DNA from: Marinobacter salarius
GTDB lineage: Bacteria > Pseudomonadota > Gammaproteobacteria > Pseudomonadales > Oleiphilaceae
Length of the DNA stretch: 64,000 bases
NCBI GenBank assembly: GCA_000831005.1
Contig: CP007152.1
Span: forward strand, 496,001-560,000
Direction: 5' to 3'
Positions 1 to 8,706 of this stretch are shown piece by piece. Positions within the stretch are counted from its first letter, which is position 1. Every line of letters begins with the position of its first letter. A program made the position numbers and the translations under genes. The notes below the pieces were generated by a model that was not told the DNA's origin, made no database searches, and saw only the letters and a program-made list of their open reading frames with translations.

Positions 1-782
1 GCGATATCCAGGGGTGCTATGAACGTCTCCTGGATGTGCTCGCCAAGGTGGATTTCTCACCGTCGCGGGATCGGCTCTGGGTGGCCGGCGACCTGATCAA
101 CCGCGGCCCGTCTTCGCTGGAAACCCTGCGCTACGTTGAAAGCCTGGGTAGCTCTGCAGTGGTGGTGCTGGGCAATCACGACCTGCATCTGCTGGCGGTG
201 GCCATGGGTGGCCATGCTCTGAGGAACAAGGACACGCTCGCCGATATACTCGAAGCGCCGGATCACCAACGGCTTTTCGATTGGCTCCGACAGCAGAATC
301 TTTGTGTTCATGATGAAGACCGCAATCTGGTGATGGTCCATGCCGGGCTGCCACACATCTGGTCTGTGGAAGAAGCGGTCGGCTACAGCCGGGAAGTGGA
401 AGCGGTGATTCGCGGGCCCGAGGCCGAAAGCTACTTTGCAGATATGTACGGGAACTGGCCTGAACGCTGGCACCCGGACCTCAGTGGTATGGATCGGTGG
501 CGGGTCATTACCAACTATTTCACCCGTATGCGGTTTATTGCCGAGGATGGCACCCTGGAACTCGCCGCCAAAGAGTCGGCCGCGTCGGCGCCGGATGGCT
601 ATGCACCCTGGTTTCGCTTCCCTCGCCAGGATGATGTGCGTGTGGTGTTCGGACATTGGGCAGCACTGGAAGGCCAGACTGAAAGCACCCGTTATTTCGG
701 GCTGGATACCGGTTGTGTCTGGGGTGGAAAGCTTACCCTGATGAATCTTGATACCGGGGAAAAGATCCACTGTGACTGCTAG
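1..782 (+). CDS. apaH: Symmetrical Ap4A hydrolase, 5' end outside window
   Basis: Diadenosine tetraphosphatase of the calcineurin-like metallophosphatase family, hydrolysing Ap4A to two ADP in the cytoplasm. The window opens inside the gene: the frame is open from base 3 and reads DIQGCYERLLDVL, the first metal-binding block that normally follows an initial G. Further metal-site blocks are GNHDLH near base 170, VHAGLP near 350 and GHWAAL near 655. Only about ten N-terminal codons are missing, since the family is about 270 aa long. The next gene starts inside its last codons, which suggests translational coupling. The frame is intact. Recognition is confident; the true start cannot be seen. 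Confidence 0.95.
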   Translation, partial: DIQGCYERLLDVLAKVDFSPSRDRLWVAGDLINRGPSSLETLRYVESLGSSAVVVLGNHDLHLLAVAMGGHALRNKDTLADILEAPDHQRLFDWLRQQNLCVHDEDRNLVMVHAGLPHIWSVEEAVGYSREVEAVIRGPEAESYFADMYGNWPERWHPDLSGMDRWRVITNYFTRMRFIAEDGTLELAAKESAASAPDGYAPWFRFPRQDDVRVVFGHWAALEGQTESTRYFGLDTGCVWGGKLTLMNLDTGEKIHCDC

Positions 783-1164
783 ACAGATAGAACCCCTTCG
801 CCCGGCACTGGTGTTGGGCGCGCTGTTTGCCCTGTTAGCGGTGATGGCAGGAGCTTTTGGTGCACACGGGTTGCGTGGTGTAATTGACGAGCGGGGGCTT
901 GAAGTTTTCCAGACTGCCGTCACATATCAGATATACCACTCATTGGCGTTAATTCTTGTCGCGATACTCCCGGTTGCGGGTCTGTCGCGGCGTTTGCTCG
1001 GCATTGCGGCCGGCTTTTTCGTTGCTGGAATCCTGTTGTTCAGTGGCAGCCTGTACCTCCTGGTGCTAACGGGCCTTCGCTGGATGGGGCCGGTTACGCC
1101 GGTTGGAGGAATCGGCTTTATGGTGGGCTGGATATTGGTTCTGATGTCGGGATTCAGGCGTTAG
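772..1164 (+). CDS. DUF423 family small inner-membrane protein (YgdD-like)
   Basis: Predicted inner-membrane protein of 130 aa with four hydrophobic segments, starting at about residues 10-30 (ALVLGALFALLAVMAGAFGAHG). The conserved GAFGAHGLR and the following TAVTYQIYHSLAL block identify the DUF423 family, whose function is unknown. I chose the GTG at 772 over the earlier TTG at 748 because GGGGA sits ten bases upstream and the product then begins MTARQ. The start overlaps the apaH stop by eleven bases, so the two genes are probably cotranslated. Nothing here points to a substrate. Confidence 0.85.
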   Translation: MTARQIEPLRPALVLGALFALLAVMAGAFGAHGLRGVIDERGLEVFQTAVTYQIYHSLALILVAILPVAGLSRRLLGIAAGFFVAGILLFSGSLYLLVLTGLRWMGPVTPVGGIGFMVGWILVLMSGFRR

Positions 1165-1191
1165 AGACAGATGTTTAAGGCAGGTAACGTT

Positions 1192-1392
1192 ATGCAGGTA
1201 CAGGTCAACGGTGACGCCATGGAGCTTCCCGAAGAAGTCACTGTCGCGGTATTGATAGAGCGGATGGCATTGGTTGGCAAGCGATTCGCTGTGGAAGTCA
1301 ACGAAGATATTGTTCCCCGCAGCCAGCACTCCACCTTCAGCCTCAGCGATGGCGACAGGGTAGAGGTGGTTCACGCTATTGGCGGCGGTTAA
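1192..1392 (+). CDS. thiS: Sulfur carrier protein ThiS
   Basis: Ubiquitin-like sulfur carrier of 66 aa for the thiazole half of thiamine. The protein ends VHAIGGG, and the terminal Gly-Gly is the site that is adenylated and then thiocarboxylated. The start at 1192 gives the usual MQVQVNGD opening; an in-frame ATG at 1171 would add seven residues not expected for the family. It lies directly upstream of thiG, its sulfur acceptor partner, in a probable operon. I see no TPP riboswitch in the short gap before it. Confidence 0.92.
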   Translation: MQVQVNGDAMELPEEVTVAVLIERMALVGKRFAVEVNEDIVPRSQHSTFSLSDGDRVEVVHAIGGG

Positions 1393-1447
1393 TAACCGCC
1401 TTGCCATTCCTTTTCCACGATTCTTTTAATGAGTTCAGGTGTAAAGC

Positions 1448-2256
1448 ATGAGTGACAGTTCTGAAAGACCGCTTCCCGAAGACAAGCCGCTTGAAATCGC
1501 CGGTCGGGTATACCAGTCCCGGTTGCTGGTAGGCACCGGTAAGTATCGGGACATGGCTGAAACCGGCCATGCGATTGAAGCCAGCGGTGCGGAGATTGTC
1601 ACCTTTGCCGTGCGCCGTACCAATCTGGGCCAGAACCCGGATGAACCGAGTTTGTTGGACGTGGTATCCCCTGAGCGCTACACCATGCTGCCTAACACCG
1701 CTGGCTGTTACACCGCAAAAGATGCCGTGCGTACCTGCAAGCTCGCACGGGAGCTGCTGGATGGTCATGACTTGGTCAAGCTGGAAGTGCTGGGTGAGGA
1801 AAAAACCCTGTACCCGAACATGACCGAAACCCTGGTGGCCGCAGAGGAACTGATCCGCGATGGCTTCAAGGTGATGGTGTATTGCTCGGACGACCCGTTG
1901 CTGGCCAAGCGTCTTGAGGAAATGGGCTGTATCGCATCATGCCGCTGGGCGCACCAATTGGTTCCGGTCTGGGTATCCAGAACCGCTACAACATCCGCCT
2001 GATCGTCGAGAACGCCAATGTACCGGTGTTGGTGGATGCCGGTGTAGGTACTGCTTCTGATGCAACCCTGGCAATGGAGTTGGGTTGCGATGGCGTGCTG
2101 ATGAACACTGCCATCGCCCAGGCCCGGGACCCGATCCGCATGGCCAAGGCAATGCGCCTGGCCATTGAATCCGGCCGCGATGCCTATCTGGCGGGGCGTA
2201 TGCCGAAGAAGCTTTATGCCAGTGCGTCGTCACCTCTCGATGGCACCTTTTTCTGA
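1448..2256 (+). CDS. thiG: Thiazole synthase ThiG (one frameshift)
   Basis: Forms the thiazole phosphate moiety of thiamine from deoxyxylulose 5-phosphate, ThiS thiocarboxylate and dehydroglycine; cytoplasmic TIM barrel. Visible blocks are [11 protein letters not shown] near the N terminus, [16 protein letters not shown] with the Schiff-base lysine, and in the second frame [11 protein letters not shown] and [13 protein letters not shown]. The frame breaks at about 1935: GCIA should continue [11 protein letters not shown], and adding one base after the GC of the Ala codon restores it. The repaired product is 269 aa, normal for ThiG. The single missing base is most simply a sequencing deletion. 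It is followed by a dispersed repeat element. Confidence 0.93.
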
Positions 2257-2282
2257 TGTGAGCGACACTCTCAAGACTCGAC

Positions 2283-2396
2283 ACGGATACAGGCGGGCAG
2301 GGTCATTCGGGACCGTAAAAAACAGGGATGTTTTTTACGAGCCTACAGGGATGTATTCACGGCGTGTCCCGAATGACCCTGCCTGTCTGTATCCGT
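2283..2396 (+). repeat. Dispersed structured repeat with two CANGGANG hairpins, copy 1
   Basis: Arms 2283-2313 and 2366-2396 are inverted repeats that pair over 31 positions, with only two G-U wobbles. Inside are two hairpins. The first (2314-2339) has a ten-pair stem and loop AGGGAT. The second (2341-2363) has a TACA/TGTA stem around GGGA. Both contain CAGGGATG (2323-2330 and 2346-2353), a match to the CsrA/RsmA recognition element with GGA in a hexaloop closed by C-G. It begins 26 nt after the thiG stop and lies sense to thiG and slmA. A second copy is at 18531-18637. Confidence 0.85.
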
Positions 2397-2446
2397 ACTC
2401 ACAGATCTGAAGTCCTGAAACGTTAAACAGAGCCTGTAGTCCTGCC

Positions 2447-3042
2447 ATGACAGAACAAAAAATCAGTCGCCGTGAAGCGATTCTTCATGCCCTCGTGGAG
2501 CTTCTGGAGAAAGATCCGGGAGCACGAATTACCACCGCTGGCCTGGCCAAATCCGTCGGAGTTACCGAGGCGGCCTTGTATCGACATTTCCCCAGCAAAC
2601 GGAAAATGTTCGAGGCGCTGATCGAGTTTGCCGAGGAGGCGGTGTTCTCCCGTTGCCAGGTCATCCTGCAGGAACAGGAGGATGTTCGGGTTCGGCTACA
2701 GCAACTCGTGCATCTGGTGCTGGTGTTTGCCGAGCGCAATCCGGGGCTTTGCACGGTGCTGACCGGTGATGCCTGATGGGGGAGAACGAAGCCCTGCGCA
2801 AGCGAGCGTCGCAGTTCTTCGAGCGCCTGGAAACCCAGGTACGCCAGGCACTCAAAGAAGGCGAGATTCGCCAGGGTTTGCGCCCGAGAACCAGTTCAGC
2901 TCGAGGCGCGGACTTTGTACTGGTGTTTATGGAGGGCCGGGTTCAGCGCTATGTCCGTTCCTCCTTTTCCCGATTACCCTCCAACGACTTTGAAGAGGCC
3001 TGGGGCCTGGTTTCAGAAGCGGTCTGGGGCGTTCAATCGTAG
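2447..3042 (+). CDS. slmA: Nucleoid occlusion factor SlmA (one frameshift)
   Basis: TetR-family DNA-binding protein that blocks FtsZ ring assembly over the nucleoid. The N-terminal helix-turn-helix reads [20 protein letters not shown], closely matching E. coli SlmA, followed by [14 protein letters not shown] and ERNPGL. The frame breaks at about 2773: LTGDA should continue LMGEN, and restoring one C in the GCCCTG tract does so. The downstream part ([19 protein letters not shown] and [10 protein letters not shown]) is SlmA-like. The repaired length of 198 aa equals that of the E. coli protein. The apparent TGA is a frameshift artefact. Its 3' end overlaps the convergent phosphatase gene by about ten bases. 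Confidence 0.92.
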
Positions 3043-3857
3043 CCCGATGCCTTGCGCAGGATGTCACGAACCGACTCCCAGACCGCCGGGGCTGATATCA
3101 GGATATCCCGCCCCCACAGGTCCGCCGGATAGCCCTCAGGCACCTCACTGAAATGTCCCGCCGTCGCACCCGCCTCCAGCGCAATCAACCGTGCGGCGGC
3201 AAAGTCCCATGGGCTGACGTTCTCGTAGTAGATGTCCAGCCGTCCACAGGCCACCCAGCAGATATCCAGCGCCGCGGAACCGATACGGCGCAGATCCCGG
3301 CATTGATGAATCATCGCTTCCAACCGACTTATCAGGGGTTCAAGGCTGTCCTTGGTGTAGGGGAAGCCGGTCGCGAACAATGATTCCCTTGGCCGTGTCG
3401 CCCCACTGTGTTTGATGGGGTTGCCATTCAGGGTGGCACCGATGCCCCGCTTGGCACGGAAGGTTTCACCAGAAAACGGAGCGTGTACCACGCCTGCCTG
3501 CACCCGCCCCTTTTCCGCATAGGCGATGGAGACTGCCACCTGGGGGTGGCCGTAGGCGTAATTCACAGTGCCGTCGATGGGGTCGATGATCCACAGCGGA
3601 GTGTCCAGGTGTTCGGCCTGGCTCAAGTCCGGCATGGTTTCTTCGGAGAGGATGCGATGGTCGGGGAAGCGCTCGCGAATGGCGCCGGTGATCATCTCGT
3701 CGGCCATTACGTCGGCGTGGGTGACCAGCTCCGACTGCTGTTTGTAATCGGTACGAAGGGTGTTCTGTTCTCGTTCGTGCTTGATCAACTCACCGGCCTT
3801 CAGGGCCAGCTCTTCGGCGAATTCCGCAATGGCGGTAATGGCTTCCGGGTTAGACAT
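3033..3857 (-). CDS. Inositol monophosphatase family protein (SuhB/CysQ-like)
   Basis: Mg-dependent phosphomonoesterase of the FIG superfamily, 274 aa. Metal-site signatures are SEETMPD, DPIDGTVNYAYG and WDFAAARLIALEAGA near the C terminus. The substrate cannot be read from sequence; inositol phosphate or 3'-phosphoadenosine phosphate are the family options. I chose the ATG at 3857 (MSNPEAI) because a strong GGAGGG ribosome site precedes it; an upstream in-frame ATG at 3899 lacks one. That ribosome site lies inside a nine-pair inverted repeat (3861-3889). It follows the aminotransferase gene with a 49 bp gap and may share its transcript. Confidence 0.85.
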   Translation of the reverse strand: MSNPEAITAIAEFAEELALKAGELIKHEREQNTLRTDYKQQSELVTHADVMADEMITGAIRERFPDHRILSEETMPDLSQAEHLDTPLWIIDPIDGTVNYAYGHPQVAVSIAYAEKGRVQAGVVHAPFSGETFRAKRGIGATLNGNPIKHSGATRPRESLFATGFPYTKDSLEPLISRLEAMIHQCRDLRRIGSAALDICWVACGRLDIYYENVSPWDFAAARLIALEAGATAGHFSEVPEGYPADLWGRDILISAPAVWESVRDILRKASGYD

Positions 3858-3860
3858 GAT

Positions 3861-3889
3861 GGCGCCCTCCGATCTGAAATGAGGGCGCC
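3861..3889 (-). promoter_or_regulatory. Inverted repeat covering the phosphatase ribosome site
   Basis: GGCGCCCTC at 3861-3869 and GAGGGCGCC at 3881-3889 form a perfect nine-pair stem with an eleven-base loop. On the minus strand, in which the phosphatase gene is read, the 3' arm contains the Shine-Dalgarno sequence GGAGGG, three bases before the ATG triplet region. The hairpin could mask the ribosome site or act as a weak transcription barrier after the aminotransferase gene. No U tract follows, so a standard terminator is less likely. Confidence 0.5.
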
Positions 3890-3906
3890 AGTCTATCATG
3901 ACCCTG

Positions 3907-5202
3907 TTACAGGCCGGTGAGCCACTGCTCCATCTTGTCCATGGCTGTCACCAGTCGCGGACAGGCCTGTTTGACGAAATCGTCACTCAGTTCCTGTTCA
4001 CCGTACTCTTTTCCGGCCAGCGCCAGAGCCTCAGCACCGTCAAAGTCCACAAACGCGAGACGTGCGGCAAGGTGGTCCGGGACAAAGCCGAAATCACTGG
4101 CCGGCAGGATGGCCACACCGGTATTTTCCAGTAGCGACTGACACAGAGCCTGACTGGTTTTGATGTCGCGACGGGCCAGTGCTTCGCGGAAGTTGGAAAA
4201 GTCCGGGAACAGGTAGAACGCACCCTCGGGCTTTTGCACCACGGCCCCCATATCCGTCAGGCGGCGATGGAGGTATTCGCCTACTACCTTGAGCACCCGG
4301 CGTGACTGCTTCAGATACTCATCCAGGTCTTCGCCACCATTAAACGCAGCAATGGCCGCATGTTGGATCGGAGCGCTGGTTGCGGTGTAGGTTTCGCTGG
4401 CGATGATCGCCATGGCGTCCTGCAAAGGGCGCAGCTCGGGCGGAAAAATAAACGTGCCGAGGCGCCAGCCACCCGCGCCAGCCCACTTGCTCAGGCCAGT
4501 GCTGATAATGGTGCCTTCCGGGTAATAGCGGGCGATGGACTTGTGCCGTCCCTCAAAGTGCACTTCGCCGTATATTTCGTCCGACAGCAGGATCAGTTTG
4601 TACTTGCGAGCGACGTTGGCGATAGCCAGCAACTGGTCGTCTGTGTAGGTACAGCCCGTTGGGTTGGACGGATAGTTCATGATCAGGATACGTGGTCGTG
4701 ACGGGTCGTCGCGGCAGATGATGTCCAACTCTTCCGCGGTCAGCTGCCAGTTGTTTTCCGCGTGTGTTGGCAACCAGTGTACTGAGCGGCCGATAATGCG
4801 TGCCTGCGGCGCGTAGGATACCCAGCTTGGGCGCGGGATCAGCAAGTCGCCATAGTAGGCGAGCTGCAGCATGAACAGCAGCTCCTTGGAGCCGGGGCCA
4901 ATCAGTACGTCTTCCCAGGTGCAGCGCATGCGCTCACTGCGGTTGATGTAGCCCGAAATCGATTCCCGCAGGGCCTTAAGGCCCTTCACCGGAAGGTAGT
5001 CCTTTTCATGGGCATGCTCGCGCAGGGCATCGACCACACGGTCGGGCACCGGAAATGGCGACTGGCCGAGCCCCAGCTTGATAATGTCCCGGCCTTCGGC
5101 GCGAAGCTGATTACTGAGTTCGTTGATTCGGAGGGTGGCGGAGGGCTGGATGCCTCTGACGTTCAGGTTGATGGCGTAGCGGTGATCAGTCTGGATGTCC
5201 AT
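3907..5202 (-). CDS. Class I/II aminotransferase (fold type I PLP enzyme)
   Basis: Pyridoxal-phosphate aminotransferase of 431 aa. Visible motifs are NYPSNPTGCTY (substrate and cofactor pocket), SDEIYGEVHF (Asp that contacts the pyridine nitrogen) and STGLSKWAGAGGWRLG with the PLP-binding lysine. These resemble the aspartate/tyrosine aminotransferase branch, but the substrate cannot be assigned. The protein has no signal peptide and is presumably cytoplasmic. It lies upstream of, and in the same direction as, the inositol-phosphatase-family gene. The reading frame is intact. Confidence 0.85.
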   Translation of the reverse strand: MDIQTDHRYAINLNVRGIQPSATLRINELSNQLRAEGRDIIKLGLGQSPFPVPDRVVDALREHAHEKDYLPVKGLKALRESISGYINRSERMRCTWEDVLIGPGSKELLFMLQLAYYGDLLIPRPSWVSYAPQARIIGRSVHWLPTHAENNWQLTAEELDIICRDDPSRPRILIMNYPSNPTGCTYTDDQLLAIANVARKYKLILLSDEIYGEVHFEGRHKSIARYYPEGTIISTGLSKWAGAGGWRLGTFIFPPELRPLQDAMAIIASETYTATSAPIQHAAIAAFNGGEDLDEYLKQSRRVLKVVGEYLHRRLTDMGAVVQKPEGAFYLFPDFSNFREALARRDIKTSQALCQSLLENTGVAILPASDFGFVPDHLAARLAFVDFDGAEALALAGKEYGEQELSDDFVKQACPRLVTAMDKMEQWLTGL

Positions 5203-5294
5203 GGTCCCGGTCTGTTGGTTGAGGGGTACAATCCGCAGTATAGGAAACCTTTTTGCGCCTGTGTGGTTTCGGAGATAGGTGATTGCCGCAGACG

Positions 5295-6035
5295 CTAGTT
5301 GGAATTGCTGGTTCTCAGCTCGGCCAGCACCTTGTTGAATTCGTCGCGGAGCGCCTCCCCCTTCGGATGCTGGCGGGAGAATGCCGCCCGAAACCCCCGC
5401 ACTTCGCCAACGGTCCGTGGCATTGCGGACACATTTGCCAGCTCCGGATGGTCGGCGATGTGTTTGTCGATCAGATACCGACAGACGGTTTCCTCGCAGA
5501 TGAACAGGTCGATACGGCCAAAGGCAATCATTTTCAGCCCCGTGAGTTCCGGGGATTCCTGGCTAATCTGAACAACCCGGGCGTTGCCGGCGGCCAGCCA
5601 TTCCATGAACTCGGGGGCGTAACTGTAGGACGCGGATAGCCCAATCCTCAGGCCGGCGAGATCATCCAGCTCCTGCCACTGAAGGCCTCGGTCGGAAAGG
5701 CTGAAAAACACATCCCGGGCCTCGCTGATGGGGTTGGTGAAGTAGTAGTGGCGGGCGCGGCTTGGCGAGTATGTCAGGGAGTAGATCAGGTCGGCGGTTC
5801 CAGCACGAGCGCTCGCTTCCGCCCGGGCCCAGGGTACAAGCCGGAAAACGGGGTCATAGCCCATCCTCGTCAGGACCTGGCGAAGGGTTTCCGTGTGGGT
5901 ACCCTTCACCTCACCGTTATCCAGGTATTGGTAAGGCGGATAGATCGACGTGACAACCGTCATTGTGGGGCGGTCGGCATGGGCAATAACGGGAATGAGC
6001 ACAGCGAGTAGAAGTGCCAGAAAACGTCCAGACAT
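5295..6035 (-). CDS. Periplasmic solute-binding protein, SBP family 3
   Basis: Secreted protein of 246 aa with a signal peptide (MSGRFLALLLAVLIPVIAHA). The mature part begins DRPTMTVVTSIYPPYQYLDN, the usual opening of family-3 solute-binding domains, and contains GTADLIYSLTYSPSR and GLRIGLSASYSY blocks. No ABC permease or ATPase is nearby, so it may serve an unlinked transporter or act as a sensor partner. It is divergent from a response-regulator gene and lies near a hybrid histidine kinase, which would fit signal input, but that link is inference. Ligand unknown. Confidence 0.75.
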   Translation of the reverse strand: MSGRFLALLLAVLIPVIAHADRPTMTVVTSIYPPYQYLDNGEVKGTHTETLRQVLTRMGYDPVFRLVPWARAEASARAGTADLIYSLTYSPSRARHYYFTNPISEARDVFFSLSDRGLQWQELDDLAGLRIGLSASYSYAPEFMEWLAAGNARVVQISQESPELTGLKMIAFGRIDLFICEETVCRYLIDKHIADHPELANVSAMPRTVGEVRGFRAAFSRQHPKGEALRDEFNKVLAELRTSNSN

Positions 6036-6221
6036 CAGTGCCTTGATCCAAGCAGGTGAGAAAGTGTCGTGGCGCCAGTATAGCGATTACACCCCGCACC
6101 TGCACAGGTGGTGGAAGGGGCATGCATCAAAACTGTTAAACAGCGAACGGTCGATTCCGGTTTTCATCCGTATAGTATTCCGCACCGCAGTAACAATAAC
6201 AGCCATTTTGCGGAGAAACCC
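6036..6221. promoter_or_regulatory. Divergent intergenic region, SBP / response regulator
   Basis: 186 bp separating the leftward solute-binding gene and the rightward response-regulator gene. It must hold both promoters. A GGAG ribosome site precedes the regulator ATG at 6222. I see no clear operator or terminator in it. Confidence 0.4.
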
Positions 6222-6882
6222 ATGGACACCAGAACGGCTGATAACGCCGACTGTGCGCTACTGTCATCCGGAGACTGCCTTCCCCTGGCCCGCGTGCTGA
6301 TCGTGATGATCATCCATTTTCCTGTTTGGAATTACGGCGATTCTTGAGCAGGAGCAACTCGCCCGGGAGGTTGCAACGGTAGCCTCGGTCGCGGACGCGG
6401 TGGACGATCTCCGTTCGCGGCCGGAAACCTCTCTTGTCCTGCTGGACCTGACATTGCAAGGGGAGGCCGGCCTGTCGTTGTTTTCCGAGCTTGAACAGAT
6501 CGGGCTGCCGATTTCCGTGGTGGTCATCTCCAGCCGCGAGGACGAGGCCTCAGTACGAGCGGCACGCTCTGCGGGCGCCGTGGGGTTCCTGCCCAAGTCT
6601 GCTGGCCGCCGCTCGCTGCTTCGAATGGTACAGCGGGTCAGCAACGGCCAGTTGTTCTATCCGTCGTTGCCGTTTCCTTCCCTGAGCCCGGAGCACCTGA
6701 CCCCACGCCAACTGGAGGTTCTTACACTCTTGGCGGATGGGCTTCCCAACAAGCGGATTTGCCAGGCCCTCGACCTCACCGAGCACACGGTGAAGACTCA
6801 CCTGAAAGCGATTTTCACCCATTTAGGTGTTCACAACCGGACCGAATGTGTCGCCGAGGCAAGAGCGCTGGGACTGCTCTGA
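6222..6882 (+). CDS. LuxR/NarL-type response regulator (two frameshifts)
   Basis: Two-component response regulator with an N-terminal receiver and C-terminal LuxR helix-turn-helix. It begins at ATG 6222 (MDTRTADNADC) after a GGAG ribosome site. RVLIV should continue DDHP, the acidic pocket; two single bases are missing at about 6305 and 6315 (GTG-G-AT and CC-N-ATT). The later frame reads GITAILEQEQL, LVLLDLTLQG with the phosphoacceptor Asp, and LTPRQLEVLTLLADGL and TVKTHLKAIFTHLGV of the DNA-binding domain. Repaired length 220 aa. It converges with the hybrid kinase gene six bases downstream, which may be its partner. Confidence 0.85.
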
Positions 6883-6887
6883 CGCGG

Positions 6888-8630
6888 TCAGTCAGCAAGA
6901 CGATCCAGTTGGGTAATCGCGGCTCGCAGTCTCATGGGTATCAGCGGTTTGTGCAGTACCCAGAGTCGGCGTTCAGAGTCGTAGCCCTGGGGAATCGTTG
7001 TATCAGCCGTCATCAGGATGCCACCGCGGACCGACTTGCGAGCGAAAAGCCGATCGTAGAGGGCATCGCCAGACATTTCCGGGAGGTGGACGTCACTGAC
7101 CAGAATGGCGTTGGACGATGCGCCCCAACGGGTGATTGCCTGTTCCGCGCTGGCAACGCCTCTCACGCTGTAGCCCCAGGACGCCAGGGTTTCGCAGGTC
7201 CAGTGACGAGCCTCATCGTGATCCTCCACAACCACCAGTGAGGGTGAGTGAGCGGAAGGTGGAACAGCCGCTCCGGAAACGGACTCTGTTGTCTGTGGTG
7301 CGGGCGTTGCCGGCAGGAAAACCCGGAAACAGGCGCCTTGCCCTGGCGATGAACTGACGTTGCAATGTCCCTCCATCATGCCCGTCAGCTCATGGACAAT
7401 GGCCAGTCCGAGCCCCAGGCCGGGGCAACTACGCTGGCGCTGACTGTTGCGAAAAAAGGGAGTGAAAATCTGCTCGAGGCTGCCGTCATCAATGCCCCGG
7501 CCATCATCCTGTACCTCGAAGCACAGCTTTCCGTTGTCCTGATGGGCTCGAAGATCAATGCGGGTGGCGTCGCTATGTTCCAGGGCATTCGTTACCAGGT
7601 TCTGGAGCACGCGGTACAGCAACTGCGGGTCTGCAAACACCCCACTGCCGGTGGCGGGTTTATGGATGACTAGCTGCGCGCCCGGGCGTTGTACCTGCTC
7701 GCTAAACGTCTCAGATACCTGCCGTATGACCTGCCACGTACAAAGCCTGGTGGGCTCAGGGGAGATCATGCCCTCCTGGATGCGGGAGATATCCAGAACC
7801 GAGGCCAGCAGGTTGTTGAAATGGGTGACCGAGGATTTCAGTCGCGACACCAGCGACTGCTGTTCACCTGGCAGACCGTCAGCGGTGAGGTTTTCCAGAA
7901 TCAGGCTGATGACATTCAGGGGTTGACGAAGGTCGTGGCTGGCGACAGTAATAAGTCGGGTCTTGCGGTGATTCTCCTGTTCGGCCTGTTGTTTGGAGGC
8001 GTTGAGCATCTGGCGATCCAAAAAGTGGGCTCTCTGACGGTGTTCACTGAGCCAGGACCCTACCATCCCGATGATGTTGGCAGTGCCGATGAAAAAACCG
8101 TTAATCATGAGTTGGTGAGCCCCCGAACCGGTGGCGTGCTCCACCCAAAGATAGGCAACGATAACCAGCAGGGAGGCTCCGGAAACCGTGCGAAACGGGA
8201 TGCCCATCACGAAGTAGCCAAACATCAGCATCAGCAGGATGCCTTCATAGGGCAGTGGGTGGTTCTCCAGGCGTGCAAGCCCAATAATGCCCACCACACT
8301 GAGGCCGCCGACCAGATAGGCGAGTGCATAGATCTTAACGAAATGATCGTTGCGAATGTCTCGATAGGACAGCCACCACACGCCGATGATGACCGGGCAG
8401 GTGACCATAAGCCGTACAGCGATGGTATCCCGTGCGATGGCCGGGGGCAGCATCAGGGAATCCAGCAGGGTATATACCAGGAACAGCGTCAGCGCACTGG
8501 CGGAGACCGGCCGTGCGCGTGACCGTATGCCTTCGTCCCTGGCTTTGCGATAGTGGGCTTCCAGCGCAGGCTCAAACCGCAGCCGTCGAAACCCGTTGGC
8601 CCGTTGATCCCGAAGCTGGGAAAAATTCAT
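6888..8630 (-). CDS. Hybrid sensor histidine kinase with C-terminal receiver
   Basis: 580 aa inner-membrane sensor kinase. Residues about 45-195 form six or seven membrane segments with little periplasmic domain, suggesting that it senses the membrane or a transported ligand. The H-box is VASHDLRQPLNV (His232), followed by NLVTNALEH, DDGRGI and GLGLGLAI of the ATPase domain. A receiver domain from about residue 455 carries VVVEDHDE and the phosphoacceptor Asp in ILVSDVHLPEMSG. It follows the lipase foldase gene in the same direction with a 76 bp gap and converges on the response-regulator gene. Signal and targets are unknown. Confidence 0.9.
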   Translation of the reverse strand: MNFSQLRDQRANGFRRLRFEPALEAHYRKARDEGIRSRARPVSASALTLFLVYTLLDSLMLPPAIARDTIAVRLMVTCPVIIGVWWLSYRDIRNDHFVKIYALAYLVGGLSVVGIIGLARLENHPLPYEGILLMLMFGYFVMGIPFRTVSGASLLVIVAYLWVEHATGSGAHQLMINGFFIGTANIIGMVGSWLSEHRQRAHFLDRQMLNASKQQAEQENHRKTRLITVASHDLRQPLNVISLILENLTADGLPGEQQSLVSRLKSSVTHFNNLLASVLDISRIQEGMISPEPTRLCTWQVIRQVSETFSEQVQRPGAQLVIHKPATGSGVFADPQLLYRVLQNLVTNALEHSDATRIDLRAHQDNGKLCFEVQDDGRGIDDGSLEQIFTPFFRNSQRQRSCPGLGLGLAIVHELTGMMEGHCNVSSSPGQGACFRVFLPATPAPQTTESVSGAAVPPSAHSPSLVVVEDHDEARHWTCETLASWGYSVRGVASAEQAITRWGASSNAILVSDVHLPEMSGDALYDRLFARKSVRGGILMTADTTIPQGYDSERRLWVLHKPLIPMRLRAAITQLDRLAD

Positions 8631-8706
8631 CGAGGACTGTCCGGTTGTCGTTGTCGTTACCTCCAGTTTACGCCGGCCAGACAGTCAGGAATGGCATTGG
8701 AGCACA

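Noticed and set aside
2447..3042. In-frame TGA in slmA as selenocysteine or readthrough
   Set aside because: The two parts are in different frames, and one missing C explains the TGA; no selenocysteine insertion element is visible.
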